From Candidatus Parcubacteria bacterium (lineage in GTDB: Bacteria; Patescibacteriota; Minisyncoccia; JAHIHE01; JAGLIN01), in the NCBI GenBank assembly GCA_023132875.1, contig JAGLXN010000009.1, forward strand, positions 1-39,060: 39,060 nt of DNA, in the 5' to 3' direction. How positions within the stretch are numbered: the stretch's first letter is position 1; each line of letters opens with the position of its first letter. Both the position numbers and the translations under genes were made by a program. Under the pieces are notes generated by a model. That model was given only the letters and a program-made list of their open reading frames with translations. It did no database searches and had not been told where the DNA came from. This document shows positions 16,104 to 24,394 of this stretch, in pieces.

Positions 16104-16637
16104 CTAATATTTTAACATAAACAAACCAAATGCGGATATAGTATCAACATCATTAATTTTCCCTGATCTAATCATTTCTCTAACTTCTGAAATTTTCAGT
16201 TTTACAACTTTAATTCCGCCTTCTTTCTCTAACTCGTCCGGTTTCTGTTTTCCAAGTTCAATATCTTCCGCTAAAAAAACATATGCCTTTTGATTTGAAC
16301 ATCCATAATAAGCATAGAACCATCCAAGTTTCTTGATTTTTTTTGCCTTTATTCCCGCCTCTTCTTTCAATTCTTTTTTCGCGGCTTGCAATGGCGTTTC
16401 TCCTTTTTCTATTGCTCCAGCGACAACTTGAAGTAATTTTGATTTTGTCGTATATCTGTATTGTTTGATCAAGTATAAATAATTTTTTTCTTTTGCGAGT
16501 ACAATAATATAATCATTTCTTTTAAGAATATAATATTTATGCGTTTTTCCGCTCTGAACCAAAAAATCTTCTTCAATAATTTTTAAATATTTACAATTAT
16601 AGGCTAGTTTTGATTTTATTGTTTTCCACTTTTTCAT
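16104..16637 (-). CDS. Nudix hydrolase, ADP-ribose pyrophosphatase-like
   Basis: 177 aa. The Nudix box spans about residues 73-95: GAIEKGETPLQAAKKELKEE followed by AGI, fitting G-x5-E-x7-(R/K)E-L-x-EE-x-G with Lys in place of the usual Arg. The flanking KQYRYTTKSKLLQVVAG and GWFYAYYGCSNQKAYVFLAEDIE segments match ADP-ribose/nucleoside diphosphate sugar pyrophosphatases, which break down ADP-ribose and similar nucleotides using Mg2+ held by the Nudix glutamates. The substrate is not certain. The family G repeat ends one base from its stop codon. Confidence 0.92.
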   Translation of the reverse strand: MKKWKTIKSKLAYNCKYLKIIEEDFLVQSGKTHKYYILKRNDYIIVLAKEKNYLYLIKQYRYTTKSKLLQVVAGAIEKGETPLQAAKKELKEEAGIKAKKIKKLGWFYAYYGCSNQKAYVFLAEDIELGKQKPDELEKEGGIKVVKLKISEVREMIRSGKINDVDTISAFGLFMLKY

Positions 16638-16688
16638 TTTTACTTGCTATAATTTAAATTGATTAAAATTGATTAATCAATAAACTTT

Positions 16689-17828
16689 CTAATTTTCTAA
16701 TTTCTTAGTTTTATCTTCTTCGACAACACCAACATCCTCTTCACTAATCTGATCAACGACTTTCGTAAGCTGTCTTGTTCTTGTTGTCGCGATACTGTCA
16801 TACTGCTTTGACATTGATTTTATCCTATCGCCTAGACGATCAAACTCATCGCTATATTTCGAAAACTCTTGCTTGAATTTTCCTATAAGGCCAACAACCC
16901 TATGCAGATCTTCCTGGATCTTGAAATTGTCATAAGACTGGCGAATCATTCTGGCAATAGCGGCAAAAGAAAATGGTCCGGTTATAATAACTTTTTTTTT
17001 CAGAGCATCAGACGAAACTTCCCCAAGCTTGTCACATATAAAACTAAAGATCATCTCATTGGGAACAAACAGAATTACAAAATCCATAGTTTTTTCTTCA
17101 AGATTAATATAATCACGGCTTGTAACCTGTTTTATTTTCTGTTTTACATCCGTCGAAAACTGCGCCAGATATTTTTTCTTTTCCACCTCATCCTTAACCT
17201 CCTGATATCGGACAAGAGACTGATATGGAAATTTAGCGTCAATGTTTATTTTTGTCTTGTCCGGCAATTTTATTGTTATGTCGGGACGATTGGCATTCGT
17301 GTCCTGGCTCAAATTCACGACATAGTCCAAATCTTTGACAAATCCGAGCATCCTTAAAATATTTTCCGCCACTTCCTCTCCATATTTACCGCGAAGCTGG
17401 TTGTTGGAAAGAATATTTTTCAAATTATCAGTAGAATTCTTCAGCTCCCCTGTTATATTTTTATGCTCTTCTAAAATCGTTTTCAATTTTGAAAATTCTC
17501 CTATTCTTTCCTTTTCTGAAATTTCTATTTTTTTCTGGCTGTCTCTAAGCCCGCTATCTATTTTTTCAACCATCTCTTTTATTAGATCTTTCTTGCCTTC
17601 CAGATACTGCTCATTCCTTTTCATTTTTTCATCGCTAAGCTCCGTAAATCTTTCCCGCTCTTCTTTTAAAATTTCCCTGTTCCTCTCTTCAAGCATTTTC
17701 AAATTTCTCTCAGCCATTTTCTCGCTAAGATTAGCAAAATAATCAGAAATCGGCTTTTTAAGCAGAAAAAACAGCACAGTCAAAACTGCGATTATAATGA
17801 TACTATTTATTATTATCTCATTAATCAT
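16689..17828 (-). CDS. rmuC: RmuC-family DNA recombination protein
   Basis: 379 aa. An N-terminal membrane helix (about 5-24) is followed by a long coiled coil (about 30-135, rich in Glu/Lys/Arg) and the RmuC nuclease-like domain: RGKYGEEVAENILRMLGF (about 145), NRPDITIKLPDKTKINIDAKFP with the Asp...Asp-Ala-Lys of a PD-(D/E)XK fold, FVPNEMIFSFI and TGPFSFAAIARMIRQSYDNF. RmuC proteins limit inversions at short inverted repeats in E. coli. This is notable in a region so rich in inverted repeats, though a link is only inference. Confidence 0.93.
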   Translation of the reverse strand: MINEIIINSIIIIAVLTVLFFLLKKPISDYFANLSEKMAERNLKMLEERNREILKEERERFTELSDEKMKRNEQYLEGKKDLIKEMVEKIDSGLRDSQKKIEISEKERIGEFSKLKTILEEHKNITGELKNSTDNLKNILSNNQLRGKYGEEVAENILRMLGFVKDLDYVVNLSQDTNANRPDITIKLPDKTKINIDAKFPYQSLVRYQEVKDEVEKKKYLAQFSTDVKQKIKQVTSRDYINLEEKTMDFVILFVPNEMIFSFICDKLGEVSSDALKKKVIITGPFSFAAIARMIRQSYDNFKIQEDLHRVVGLIGKFKQEFSKYSDEFDRLGDRIKSMSKQYDSIATTRTRQLTKVVDQISEEDVGVVEEDKTKKLEN

Positions 17829-17892
17829 ATTTCTTATTATACTTGAATATTGCTAAAAATCAAATAAATTTGAATCACAAAATACACGTAGC

Positions 17893-18003
17893 TGTCATTC
17901 TGGAGCCGGTAGGCGATAGAATCCCATACTTTAACTCACTGATTTTAAATACGGGATTCTATGCGGAGTTTATGCTGATGTATATCAGTGCTCCAGAATG
18001 ACA
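17893..18003. repeat. nested inverted repeat, TGTCATTCTGGAGC type
   Basis: Outer arms 17893-17906 and 17990-18003 are perfect 14-nt reverse complements; inner arms ATAGAATCCC (916-925 in the 17 kb block) and GGGATTCTAT (17953-17962) form a second 10-bp stem. It belongs to the broad GTCATTCTG repeat type and lies between rmuC and the winged-helix gene. Confidence 0.85.
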
Positions 18004-18050
18004 TTTCATACTTCAAAATATTTAACTTTATATTCCTGTAAATTTTATAA

Positions 18051-18073
18051 TAAAAAAAGAGGCGTGAACCTCT
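18051..18073 (-). terminator. intrinsic terminator of the winged-helix gene
   Basis: On the minus strand a 5-bp AGAGG/CCTCT stem (18058-18073) overlapping the stop codon is followed by seven U residues. Confidence 0.65.
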
Positions 18074-19919
18074 ATATGCTTAACTCTATAATTTGATTTG
18101 GCTTTTTGATAAATTTCAAAGCCTGAAGACCTCCAAAACAACCTCTGACTTGCGCTTCTCCTAAATTTTGTTTAATCGCGTTCTCTATCAAATTACTCAC
18201 TTCCATTTTAAGAGAGCTATTGCTCAAATAGTTATCAAGCAATATAGATAAAACTATCTTATGAGGATCTCCTAAATTAGGAGTCGCAATCATTCTTTCT
18301 ATTTGTTTTTTTATATCTTCAGGTTTTAATTCTTCTATTACCTCCTTTAACATTGTTTTGTTTATTGGCGGTTCGTCTGGCTTAATATCGTCAGTAGTTG
18401 CTTTTTGCTCAATACACTCCTTATCTTCTTCTAATCCTCCTTTGTCTTTTGTCTGTTCTCCTTCCGTTGCTATATTATTATTTTCAGATTCAGTTGAACC
18501 AGTATTTGAATCAACACATAAATCTGGAGATATTTCTTGTTCTTCTGTGTCTTCTTCTTGGCCTCTTTCGTCTTTTGCCTGCTCTCCTGAAAATTTTCTT
18601 ACAAGGAAATTTTCAAGTTCAATGTTCTTAAAATATTTTTGGTTCCAAGAGATTGTTACTTCATCTGCGTCAACCTCTACAATTTCAATTTCAACTTCCT
18701 TGTTGATGACATTTAATAATTCAACTAGCCTTTCGCTATTTTTTTTAACCCCAAAATCACTGGAGATCTTGTGTAGTCCTACAGAAGAGCCATTAATAAT
18801 CCTGCTTACAAGACTTAATAGCTTTACTTCAATAAAATCGGCTGTAGCTTTTTTAATTTCCACTGTCTTTGGATCTGGAACTGTTTCAATAACAATTGGC
18901 TCCTGAGATATCACTGATTCTTTCTTGTCTGTATTGACTGTCGGCTCTTCAGCTTCCGCTATCTCTTGGACTGGGTCCGTCTCAGTAATAGCTGGCTCTT
19001 GGGATATTGCTAGATTTTCTTCTATCTGACTGACAGAAAATTTCGGAAAAATAATCGCTTTTTTTCCTCTACCTGTAACTTCAATCAGATTATATTTTAA
19101 CAATATTTTTTCTGCATTGTAAAGTCCAAGATGTTTTAGGCCTGTACCGTCAATAACTGTATTTTTATACAAACCATCGCGGTGTTTACAAAGTAAATAC
19201 AAAATATATTCAATATGTTTTCCAAACCCAAATTTAGAATCAGCTTCAGGTCTAATGTTTAAAATTGCTTCTTGGATTTCCTTGCTGTAAAGCCACGGAC
19301 AAGAAACACTTACCCTCTCAGGATTAGGTCTTATAAATTTTTTACTTTCGTAATAAACTAAACCTAACTTGATTAGTCTTACAATTGAAGTTGAAACATT
19401 AGAAATAACAATGCCTGTTATTTCGCTTATCTCATTTCTTGTTGCGCTCCCTCCCTTAACAAGAGCAGTTAATATTCTGCTTTCGTTTCTCTTTAAAGTA
19501 ACAACATCTCGAATTTCTTCCGCAATTTCTCCTGCTGTTACCTCTCTGAATGAAGGCACAACTTGAACAATATTAGGCTTAATTCCAACACTTGCGCCAG
19601 TTTCTTGGTTATCAATCAAATCACTGCCCGAACTAATCTCTGGTTCGATTTCTGTCTGGACATCTTCACTCTCAACTTCTAGTCCAGTTTCTCCGCTTCC
19701 ATTTCCTGAATTATCTCCACAACCTCCATTAGGCTCAATTCTGAAGTGAGAAATTAATTCTGTGCCAATTGTTCTAATATCAACAAAATCGCCCATCTCA
19801 AATATAAAACTTTCTGGTTCACTTCCATTACTATTTTCCACTGTTATCTTGCCTTCGGAATAATCTATTAATATAGATGTTCCGCTCTCAACTTCATCAC
19901 ATATATCTCCTGATACCAT
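18072..19919 (-). CDS. winged-helix protein of unknown function with acidic repeats
   Basis: 615 aa, not recognised as a whole. Residues 1-70 are beta-rich; 70-125 are Gly/Ser/Glu-rich linker. A winged helix-turn-helix is clear at about 138-205 (TLKRNESRILTALVKGGSAT, then RNEISEITGIVISNVSTSIVRLIKLGLV), of the MarR/TrmB kind. A second possible winged helix lies at about 228-295 (YILYLLCKHRDGLYKNTVID, then GTGLKHLGLYNAEKILLKYNLIEV). Then come acidic linkers holding two repeated units, SQEPAITETDP / SQEPIVIETVP and GEQAKDERGQEED / GEQTKDKGGLEED, and a helical C-terminal domain. No membrane segment. It has its own TTGACA promoter and terminator. A DNA-binding regulatory role is inferred from the wHTH. 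Confidence 0.8.
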   Translation of the reverse strand: MVSGDICDEVESGTSILIDYSEGKITVENSNGSEPESFIFEMGDFVDIRTIGTELISHFRIEPNGGCGDNSGNGSGETGLEVESEDVQTEIEPEISSGSDLIDNQETGASVGIKPNIVQVVPSFREVTAGEIAEEIRDVVTLKRNESRILTALVKGGSATRNEISEITGIVISNVSTSIVRLIKLGLVYYESKKFIRPNPERVSVSCPWLYSKEIQEAILNIRPEADSKFGFGKHIEYILYLLCKHRDGLYKNTVIDGTGLKHLGLYNAEKILLKYNLIEVTGRGKKAIIFPKFSVSQIEENLAISQEPAITETDPVQEIAEAEEPTVNTDKKESVISQEPIVIETVPDPKTVEIKKATADFIEVKLLSLVSRIINGSSVGLHKISSDFGVKKNSERLVELLNVINKEVEIEIVEVDADEVTISWNQKYFKNIELENFLVRKFSGEQAKDERGQEEDTEEQEISPDLCVDSNTGSTESENNNIATEGEQTKDKGGLEEDKECIEQKATTDDIKPDEPPINKTMLKEVIEELKPEDIKKQIERMIATPNLGDPHKIVLSILLDNYLSNSSLKMEVSNLIENAIKQNLGEAQVRGCFGGLQALKFIKKPNQIIELSI

Positions 19920-19986
19920 AATCTTTCCACCATCCTTGTATTATAATTTTTGTTTTAATCAATAAACTGTCAAAGAACTTGGCTTG

Positions 19987-20014
19987 ATATTAACATAAAG
20001 AAATTTTTTGTCAA
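19987..20014 (-). promoter_or_regulatory. sigma-70-type promoter of the winged-helix gene
   Basis: Minus strand TTGACA (20009-20014), 16-nt spacer, TAATAT (19987-19992). It lies about 67 nt before the start codon; a GGTGG a few bases from the ATG may be a weak SD. Confidence 0.7.
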
Positions 20015-20090
20015 AAAAATGACGCATAAAAATAAAAGACATAACCATTTTTTTGTCCATAAAAATATAACAGAAATAAAAATTAGAAAA

Positions 20091-20126
20091 TAAAAAAAAA
20101 TTAGAAGCCAATCGTAACTTCTAATT
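20091..20126 (-). terminator. intrinsic terminator of the 95-aa gene
   Basis: Minus strand AATTAGAAG (20118-20126) pairs with CTTCTAATT (20099-20107), then eight or more U residues. The stem contains the gene's TAG stop codon (20121-20123). Confidence 0.8.
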
Positions 20127-20408
20127 AACAAATTCGAAAGTCTTTTGTGGATAACTATCTCGTCCAACTACCCTCTCTATTTGAGAGATTATAGGATTAG
20201 GTTCTCCATTAATTGCCATGTTGCCACAATCTTCAATAAGGCTAGCAACGGCTCCAATCGTTTTTGAAATTTCACAAGCAACAAAAAATTTTATTTTATT
20301 GTTGTCATGATTTTCTTTAACTTCTCCAGGTCCTATAATAGGATCTCCATTTGGATACGCAAAACTTCCAAAAAATTTTCCACCAAGTTCATCATTTTCA
20401 CTTACCAT
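20121..20408 (-). CDS. 95-aa protein of unknown function
   Basis: Unrecognised soluble protein without signal peptide. The N-terminal half is polar (GGKFFGSFAYPNGDPIIGPG), then KIKFFVACEISKTIGAVASL is a likely strand-helix, ending in RVVGRDSYPQKTF. The start is set at 20408 because GGAGGT at 20415-20420 is then 6 nt from the ATG; the ATG at 20414 touches the SD and is too close. Its consensus promoter, strong SD and own terminator contrast with the SD-less genes around it and suggest an accessory gene. It lies between the winged-helix gene and the surface-protein gene on the same strand. Confidence 0.75.
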   Translation of the reverse strand: MVSENDELGGKFFGSFAYPNGDPIIGPGEVKENHDNNKIKFFVACEISKTIGAVASLIEDCGNMAINGEPNPIISQIERVVGRDSYPQKTFEFVN

Positions 20409-20414
20409 TAACAT

Positions 20415-20420
20415 ACCTCC
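20415..20420 (-). promoter_or_regulatory. strong Shine-Dalgarno GGAGGT
   Basis: It decides between two ATGs (20414 and 20408): 6-nt spacing favours 20408. Confidence 0.8.
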
Positions 20421-20434
20421 AATTTTATACTTTA

Positions 20435-20463
20435 TTTATATCATAAAAAATCAAATCTGTCAA
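20435..20463 (-). promoter_or_regulatory. consensus promoter of the 95-aa gene
   Basis: Minus strand TTGACA (20458-20463), 17-nt spacer, TATAAA (20435-20440), 26 nt before the start codon. Confidence 0.85.
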
Positions 20464-20582
20464 CCCTGTTTCTAAGTTTTACAAAATAGTATAGTAAAAA
20501 TAAACTATCCCAAGCAATTAGAATGGTTAATGCTAATCAGACAGTAATGTAAAATTTGGAACGGGGTCAACCGCAATAAAAT

Positions 20583-20611
20583 AAAAAAAGACCAATCGCA
20601 AGCGACTAGTC
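20583..20611 (-). terminator. intrinsic terminator of the PGF-CTERM-like surface protein gene
   Basis: Minus strand GACTAGTCGC / GCGATTGGTC stem (20590-20611, two G-U pairs) followed by seven U residues, 12 nt past the stop codon. Confidence 0.75.
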
Positions 20612-20622
20612 ATTAAACTTTA

Positions 20623-22077
20623 TTATTTTTTCCTTTTTTGGAAAACAAATGCCGTAATTAATACAACAATTGCTATTCCAAACTCCATTCCTGGAGTTTT
20701 AGCAGATGAGGCTGAAGTTCTATAGGGATATGGAGTCGGTATCGAGGTTGTGACTGATATTGGAACTGAAGTTGGGGTTGAGTCTAATATAGTTTCATTG
20801 TCTGTTACAACGATAATTATATTTTTGGATCCTTTTCTGTCATTGTAATTCGCGACAACTTTAACCTTATATATTCCCTGATATCCAAAGACATGCTTGC
20901 AAATAGGACTCCCGGAACAATATCCTCCTTTTGAATTAGTTAAGAAAGTTTTTTGTTTCGTCTTATCATAAAATTTTATACTCGCTTTTCTTTCGTAGCG
21001 ATTAAAAACTTCCCAAGCATTAATCTCACATTCTTCTCCAACTACACAATCAATTCTATCTGGAAGGGAATTCATAACAAGAGGAGTTTGCTTATTATCC
21101 CCTTCTAAAACCACTATTTCCTCTGTTATAGTTGAAGTCTTTCCATGAGAATCTGTGATTGTCACTGTGAGATTATGAAGTCCAATTCCTTTTGTTTTTA
21201 ACTTAATTGTAGGAATGTCTTCCTTATAACTTCTTCTGTTCCAACTGACTTTGTCTACAACGCTATTATTATCTTCGAGTTCGACATAATAGTTTTGAAT
21301 AAAATCATTATTCTCATTGCCAGTGCTCCCAGTTTTTATTTCTTTGAAATTAACTTTAAAAACACTATACGATTCAGGATAGTCAAAATCTAATTCAAAG
21401 AATGGAGGAGAATTACGAACGACAGATATATTAATTTCTTTCTCCTTAGGTCTGTCACTGCCCAGAATAGTGACTTTTACTATGTGCTTCCCCGTCTTTG
21501 CCTGACTTCCTATTCCTACCTTAGTTGCCTTAGAGCTTGGGCTTTTGAAAATAATTCCACTGTCATCAGTCTCCCATTTAATTTCTATCTCACAATCGCC
21601 AGTTTTAGTATATGGAATTGTTAAGCTAAAAATATCTCCTACTGCGTATTCTCTGGTTTCTCTCCTTGCCTTTACTTTATCATTCAATTTAATGTTTGAT
21701 AAACTAAGAATACAAGGCTCTTTTGATCTAGGAAAAATTTTTACTATCGTATCTATACTTCCCCCATCATCTGTTACAGTAAGAAGATATTTTTCTTCTT
21801 CTATGACAGTTATTTGGAGAGATTTAGATTTAAGTATTATTTTTCCGTCTTTTGTCCAAATATGACTCTTACTTCCAATTCCGTCTTTTGCATATGAAGT
21901 AAGAATTATATTGTCATCAGCGTCTGCATAAAATGCATATCCTCCAGGTATATTATTCCTAGTACATTTTCCATCACCGCATTTTACTTCCACAGTCAAT
22001 GGAACAATAGCTTCTGCAATAGTACTTAAGACAAAAATTAGCAGTATAATTATTACAAAACTTATTTCTCTTCTCAT
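20623..22077 (-). CDS. secreted Ig/PKD-type surface protein with PGF-CTERM-like anchor
   Basis: 484 aa. N-terminal signal peptide (IIILLIFVLSTIAEAIV). The body is a run of beta-sandwich domains of PKD/cadherin type, with Cys pairs (CGDGKCTRN, CVVGECEI, CSGSPICKH) and repeated G.H.LTVTITDS / GKHIVKVTILGS strands. After a Thr/Pro/Ser-rich stalk (TPTSVPISVTTSIPTPYPY) the protein ends with TPGMEFGIAIVVLITAFVF and the basic tail QKRKK. This tripartite tail resembles the archaeal PGF-CTERM signal processed by archaeosortase. A frame extends to GTG at 22086, but GAGGTG at 22084-22089 sits 6 nt from the ATG at 22077, which is taken as the start. Likely a cell-surface protein; ligand unknown. Confidence 0.82.
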   Translation of the reverse strand: MRREISFVIIILLIFVLSTIAEAIVPLTVEVKCGDGKCTRNNIPGGYAFYADADDNIILTSYAKDGIGSKSHIWTKDGKIILKSKSLQITVIEEEKYLLTVTDDGGSIDTIVKIFPRSKEPCILSLSNIKLNDKVKARRETREYAVGDIFSLTIPYTKTGDCEIEIKWETDDSGIIFKSPSSKATKVGIGSQAKTGKHIVKVTILGSDRPKEKEINISVVRNSPPFFELDFDYPESYSVFKVNFKEIKTGSTGNENNDFIQNYYVELEDNNSVVDKVSWNRRSYKEDIPTIKLKTKGIGLHNLTVTITDSHGKTSTITEEIVVLEGDNKQTPLVMNSLPDRIDCVVGEECEINAWEVFNRYERKASIKFYDKTKQKTFLTNSKGGYCSGSPICKHVFGYQGIYKVKVVANYNDRKGSKNIIIVVTDNETILDSTPTSVPISVTTSIPTPYPYRTSASSAKTPGMEFGIAIVVLITAFVFQKRKK

Positions 22078-22083
22078 TCTTTT

Positions 22084-22089
22084 CACCTC
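22084..22089 (-). promoter_or_regulatory. Shine-Dalgarno GAGGTG
   Basis: It overlaps the upstream GTG and has ideal 6-nt spacing to the ATG at 22077. Confidence 0.75.
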
Positions 22090-22151
22090 TCTTTTATTCT
22101 TTTATTTTTATTTTATTGAATTGTCAAATAGCATGTCTTAAAAGACTTTTT

Positions 22152-22179
22152 ATTATACTCCAAAACAAGAAATTGTCAA
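22152..22179 (-). promoter_or_regulatory. consensus promoter of the surface protein gene
   Basis: Minus strand TTGACA (22174-22179), 16-nt spacer, TATAAT (22152-22157). Both hexamers are perfect. It begins right after the gldG-like gene terminator. Confidence 0.88.
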
Positions 22180-22183
22180 GACC

Positions 22184-22207
22184 AAAAAAACTGGCCTAAA
22201 AACCAGT
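22184..22207 (-). terminator. intrinsic terminator downstream of the gldG-like gene
   Basis: Minus strand ACTGG ... CCAGT stem (22190-22207) followed by seven U residues. Confidence 0.75.
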
Positions 22208-22264
22208 ATTTTTATAAGCTAATCCCTTGTATTATCAAACCGTTAAATTGCCATGCTATGCATA

Positions 22265-22296
22265 ACAATTTAGCAATTTAACAATACAACAATTTA
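22265..22296. repeat. 9-bp-phased ACAATTTAG repeat
   Basis: About four degenerate units directly after the gldG-like stop codon, preceded by GCTATGCATA as in related copies. Confidence 0.75.
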
Positions 22297-22301
22297 TTTC
22301 A

Positions 22302-23864
22302 TTATTTATTCCTCTTCCTTCTCCTCATAATCCTAAAAACTCCATAAATATCGATCAAAATAGCGCCGGCGAAAATTGAAATGAATTTCCAGTAATTTTT
22401 CTCTGATTCTTCAAGTTCTTTCAGTGGACGGTCAATGATGTTTTTAGAGCGGATTGATGCCAGATTGACGGAATTGGAAACTGAATCAACAAGATTCATA
22501 AAAAATGTTTCGTTGTCGGGAGCCTGTCTGGAAAATCCGGGAGATATAAAATCCGAATCGCCAATAACAAACAGCATGCCTTTACTTGAATCTTTGTCTT
22601 TCGGCTCGGCAAAAGCGGCAATTGTTTTTTTAGATCCTCCAGAAAAAGAAAATCTGCTGTCAGGCAATAAATTATAATTTTCCGACATATTTTTCGCCTG
22701 ATTTGTTGAGCTTATCATTGATTTTGCAAGATAGTCTTCGTTCTCAGAAATAGAGAGAGAAGATGTCCAAGGAAATGTAATTGACTGGATACCGGAAAGC
22801 GAAGGATGTTTTTCAAAATTATCCTGCAAAGCTTTTACCCAAAAAGGATACGCCTTGCTGACAGAGAAAAATCCTTGCTGATAAGTTATGTTAGAATTAG
22901 AATTATCATAAACCAAGTCTGAATTAATTTGAATACCATATTTTTTTGTAAGTTCATTTATATTATTTTCAACAGGGATTGCGTTTAAATTTTGCTGAAG
23001 GTTCGGATCTACGCTTTCAGACGCGATAATCACACTTCCTCCGTTAGAAATAAATTCATCAATAATTGAAATTTCTTCGCTTGATATTTTTTCTGTCGGA
23101 CCGATAATAATCAAAGTTATTGGAGTTACAAATTCTTTTTCCTTTTCTATTTCGCTTGTTTCTTCTGTTTTATTTTCTGAAATAAAAAGCCCTTTATTTT
23201 CTCCCTCGGTTTCTATTTCAACATTCACAATCCTATAAGATTTTTGCAAGTCCTGAATCTGAATATCTTTTTCTCCATGCCCCTTTAAGAAAGCGACGGT
23301 CTCCTCGCTCTCTCTTGAAACCGAGTGAACAGCGGAAATAAAATCATATTCCCAGCTGTCAATAGACTGAATGATTGGAATCGCTTCTCTTTTTGTTTCG
23401 CCGTCTTTTTCTGAAGTTATTTCCACTCCGAAAAATCCCTGCTTCACCTCATATTTGTCTTTTTCTATAACATTAAACTGTATCTGCGGAATTCCTTTTT
23501 CTCCAAGCTCCTGAACTTTTTCCGGAGTGTTCTCAGGCTCATTATAAGAAACTTTCAAATTTGATCCGGCAATATCTTTATACTGATTCATAAAATCTAT
23601 AAGCTGTGTTTTTGTGCCAGCTACATCTTGCGGAAGATCTTTTGAAATATAGAAATTAACGCTAACTTCATTCTCTAAATTTCTCAAAATATCTTTCGTT
23701 GCCTCCGAAGTCGTATAAATTTTCTCTTCCGTCAAATCAAAATAAAAAGATTTTTGGGACGCTAAAAAATTGATAGCAATTAAAAACGCTAAGAATATCA
23801 GAATTGAGCTTAGGGATGAATTTAGGATTTTTTTGGTTGGTATTGACATATTTGGTATTGACAT
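22302..23864 (-). CDS. GldG-like ABC transporter auxiliary protein
   Basis: 520 aa. One helix near the N-terminus (SSILIFLAFLIAINFLA, about 18-35) and one at the C-terminus (FISIFAGAILIDIYGVF) frame a large extracytoplasmic region. The sequence YFDLTEEKIYTTSEATKDIL and VNFYISKDLP is the GldG/ABC_transp_aux start, and GPTEKISSEEISIIDEFISN begins the second conserved domain. Such proteins accompany GldA/GldF-type ABC systems whose cargo is not established outside gliding Bacteroidetes. The N-terminus contains a 15-nt duplication giving MSIPNMSIPT, so the start may be 23864 or 23849. No SD is present. Confidence 0.88.
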   Translation of the reverse strand: MSIPNMSIPTKKILNSSLSSILIFLAFLIAINFLASQKSFYFDLTEEKIYTTSEATKDILRNLENEVSVNFYISKDLPQDVAGTKTQLIDFMNQYKDIAGSNLKVSYNEPENTPEKVQELGEKGIPQIQFNVIEKDKYEVKQGFFGVEITSEKDGETKREAIPIIQSIDSWEYDFISAVHSVSRESEETVAFLKGHGEKDIQIQDLQKSYRIVNVEIETEGENKGLFISENKTEETSEIEKEKEFVTPITLIIIGPTEKISSEEISIIDEFISNGGSVIIASESVDPNLQQNLNAIPVENNINELTKKYGIQINSDLVYDNSNSNITYQQGFFSVSKAYPFWVKALQDNFEKHPSLSGIQSITFPWTSSLSISENEDYLAKSMISSTNQAKNMSENYNLLPDSRFSFSGGSKKTIAAFAEPKDKDSSKGMLFVIGDSDFISPGFSRQAPDNETFFMNLVDSVSNSVNLASIRSKNIIDRPLKELEESEKNYWKFISIFAGAILIDIYGVFRIMRRRKRNK

Positions 23865-23885
23865 ATACTGTTTATTAAATACTAA

Positions 23886-24353
23886 CTAGTATATTATTAA
23901 TTTATACTTTTGACTATAACAAGCACTATTAACATTTATTTTTGTATAACCTCTTTTAATTCCTTTAAACCTACGAACTTTTTTAACAGAACAACCAATT
24001 CCTTCTGTCCTGCTTTTCTCTTCTTGAATATATTTTTCATCATAAGAAATATTTTCCACAAAACACTTGCCCCATGGAATATCTTCGCAAGAAGAATCAG
24101 GAGTCCATTCTTCTGTTAAATCAAATGTAGTTCCATATCTAGCGTAACAAAAAAGTTCTTCGTGAGCCCCCCTTTGAGATAAAGATGTACATGAAAATTT
24201 ACCATGATTTACTTGATTGGTTTTAAAGTTTTTAAAATTTGATAATACTAAACCCGTCAATCCTAATATTGTTCCAATAATAACTATTAGAGCTACTGCT
24301 AAAATGGTTTTTAATTTTAATAATGAGAAAAGTTTTTGTTTTATATTCTTCAT
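23886..24353 (-). CDS. Cys-rich single-pass protein of unknown function
   Basis: 155 aa. A basic N-terminus and one hydrophobic helix (TILAVALIVIIGTILGLTGL, about 16-36) anchor it; the rest is extracytoplasmic with six or more cysteines (FSCTSLSQ, LFCYARYG, SSCEDIPWGKCF, GCSVKK, ACYSQ) that could form disulfides. Not recognised. It interrupts the usual order of the ABC genes, lying between the permease and the GldG-like gene on the same strand, so it may be a recent insertion or an added component. Confidence 0.7.
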   Translation of the reverse strand: MKNIKQKLFSLLKLKTILAVALIVIIGTILGLTGLVLSNFKNFKTNQVNHGKFSCTSLSQRGAHEELFCYARYGTTFDLTEEWTPDSSCEDIPWGKCFVENISYDEKYIQEEKSRTEGIGCSVKKVRRFKGIKRGYTKINVNSACYSQKYKLIIY

Positions 24354-24394
24354 ATTTTGACATTAAAATACTGGCTTAGAGCGTAGCATACAAT

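Noticed and set aside
19970-20167. 65-aa hydrophobic minus-strand frame
   Set aside because: It spans a terminator and a promoter and overlaps the 95-aa gene; its Phe/Leu content comes from T-rich DNA.
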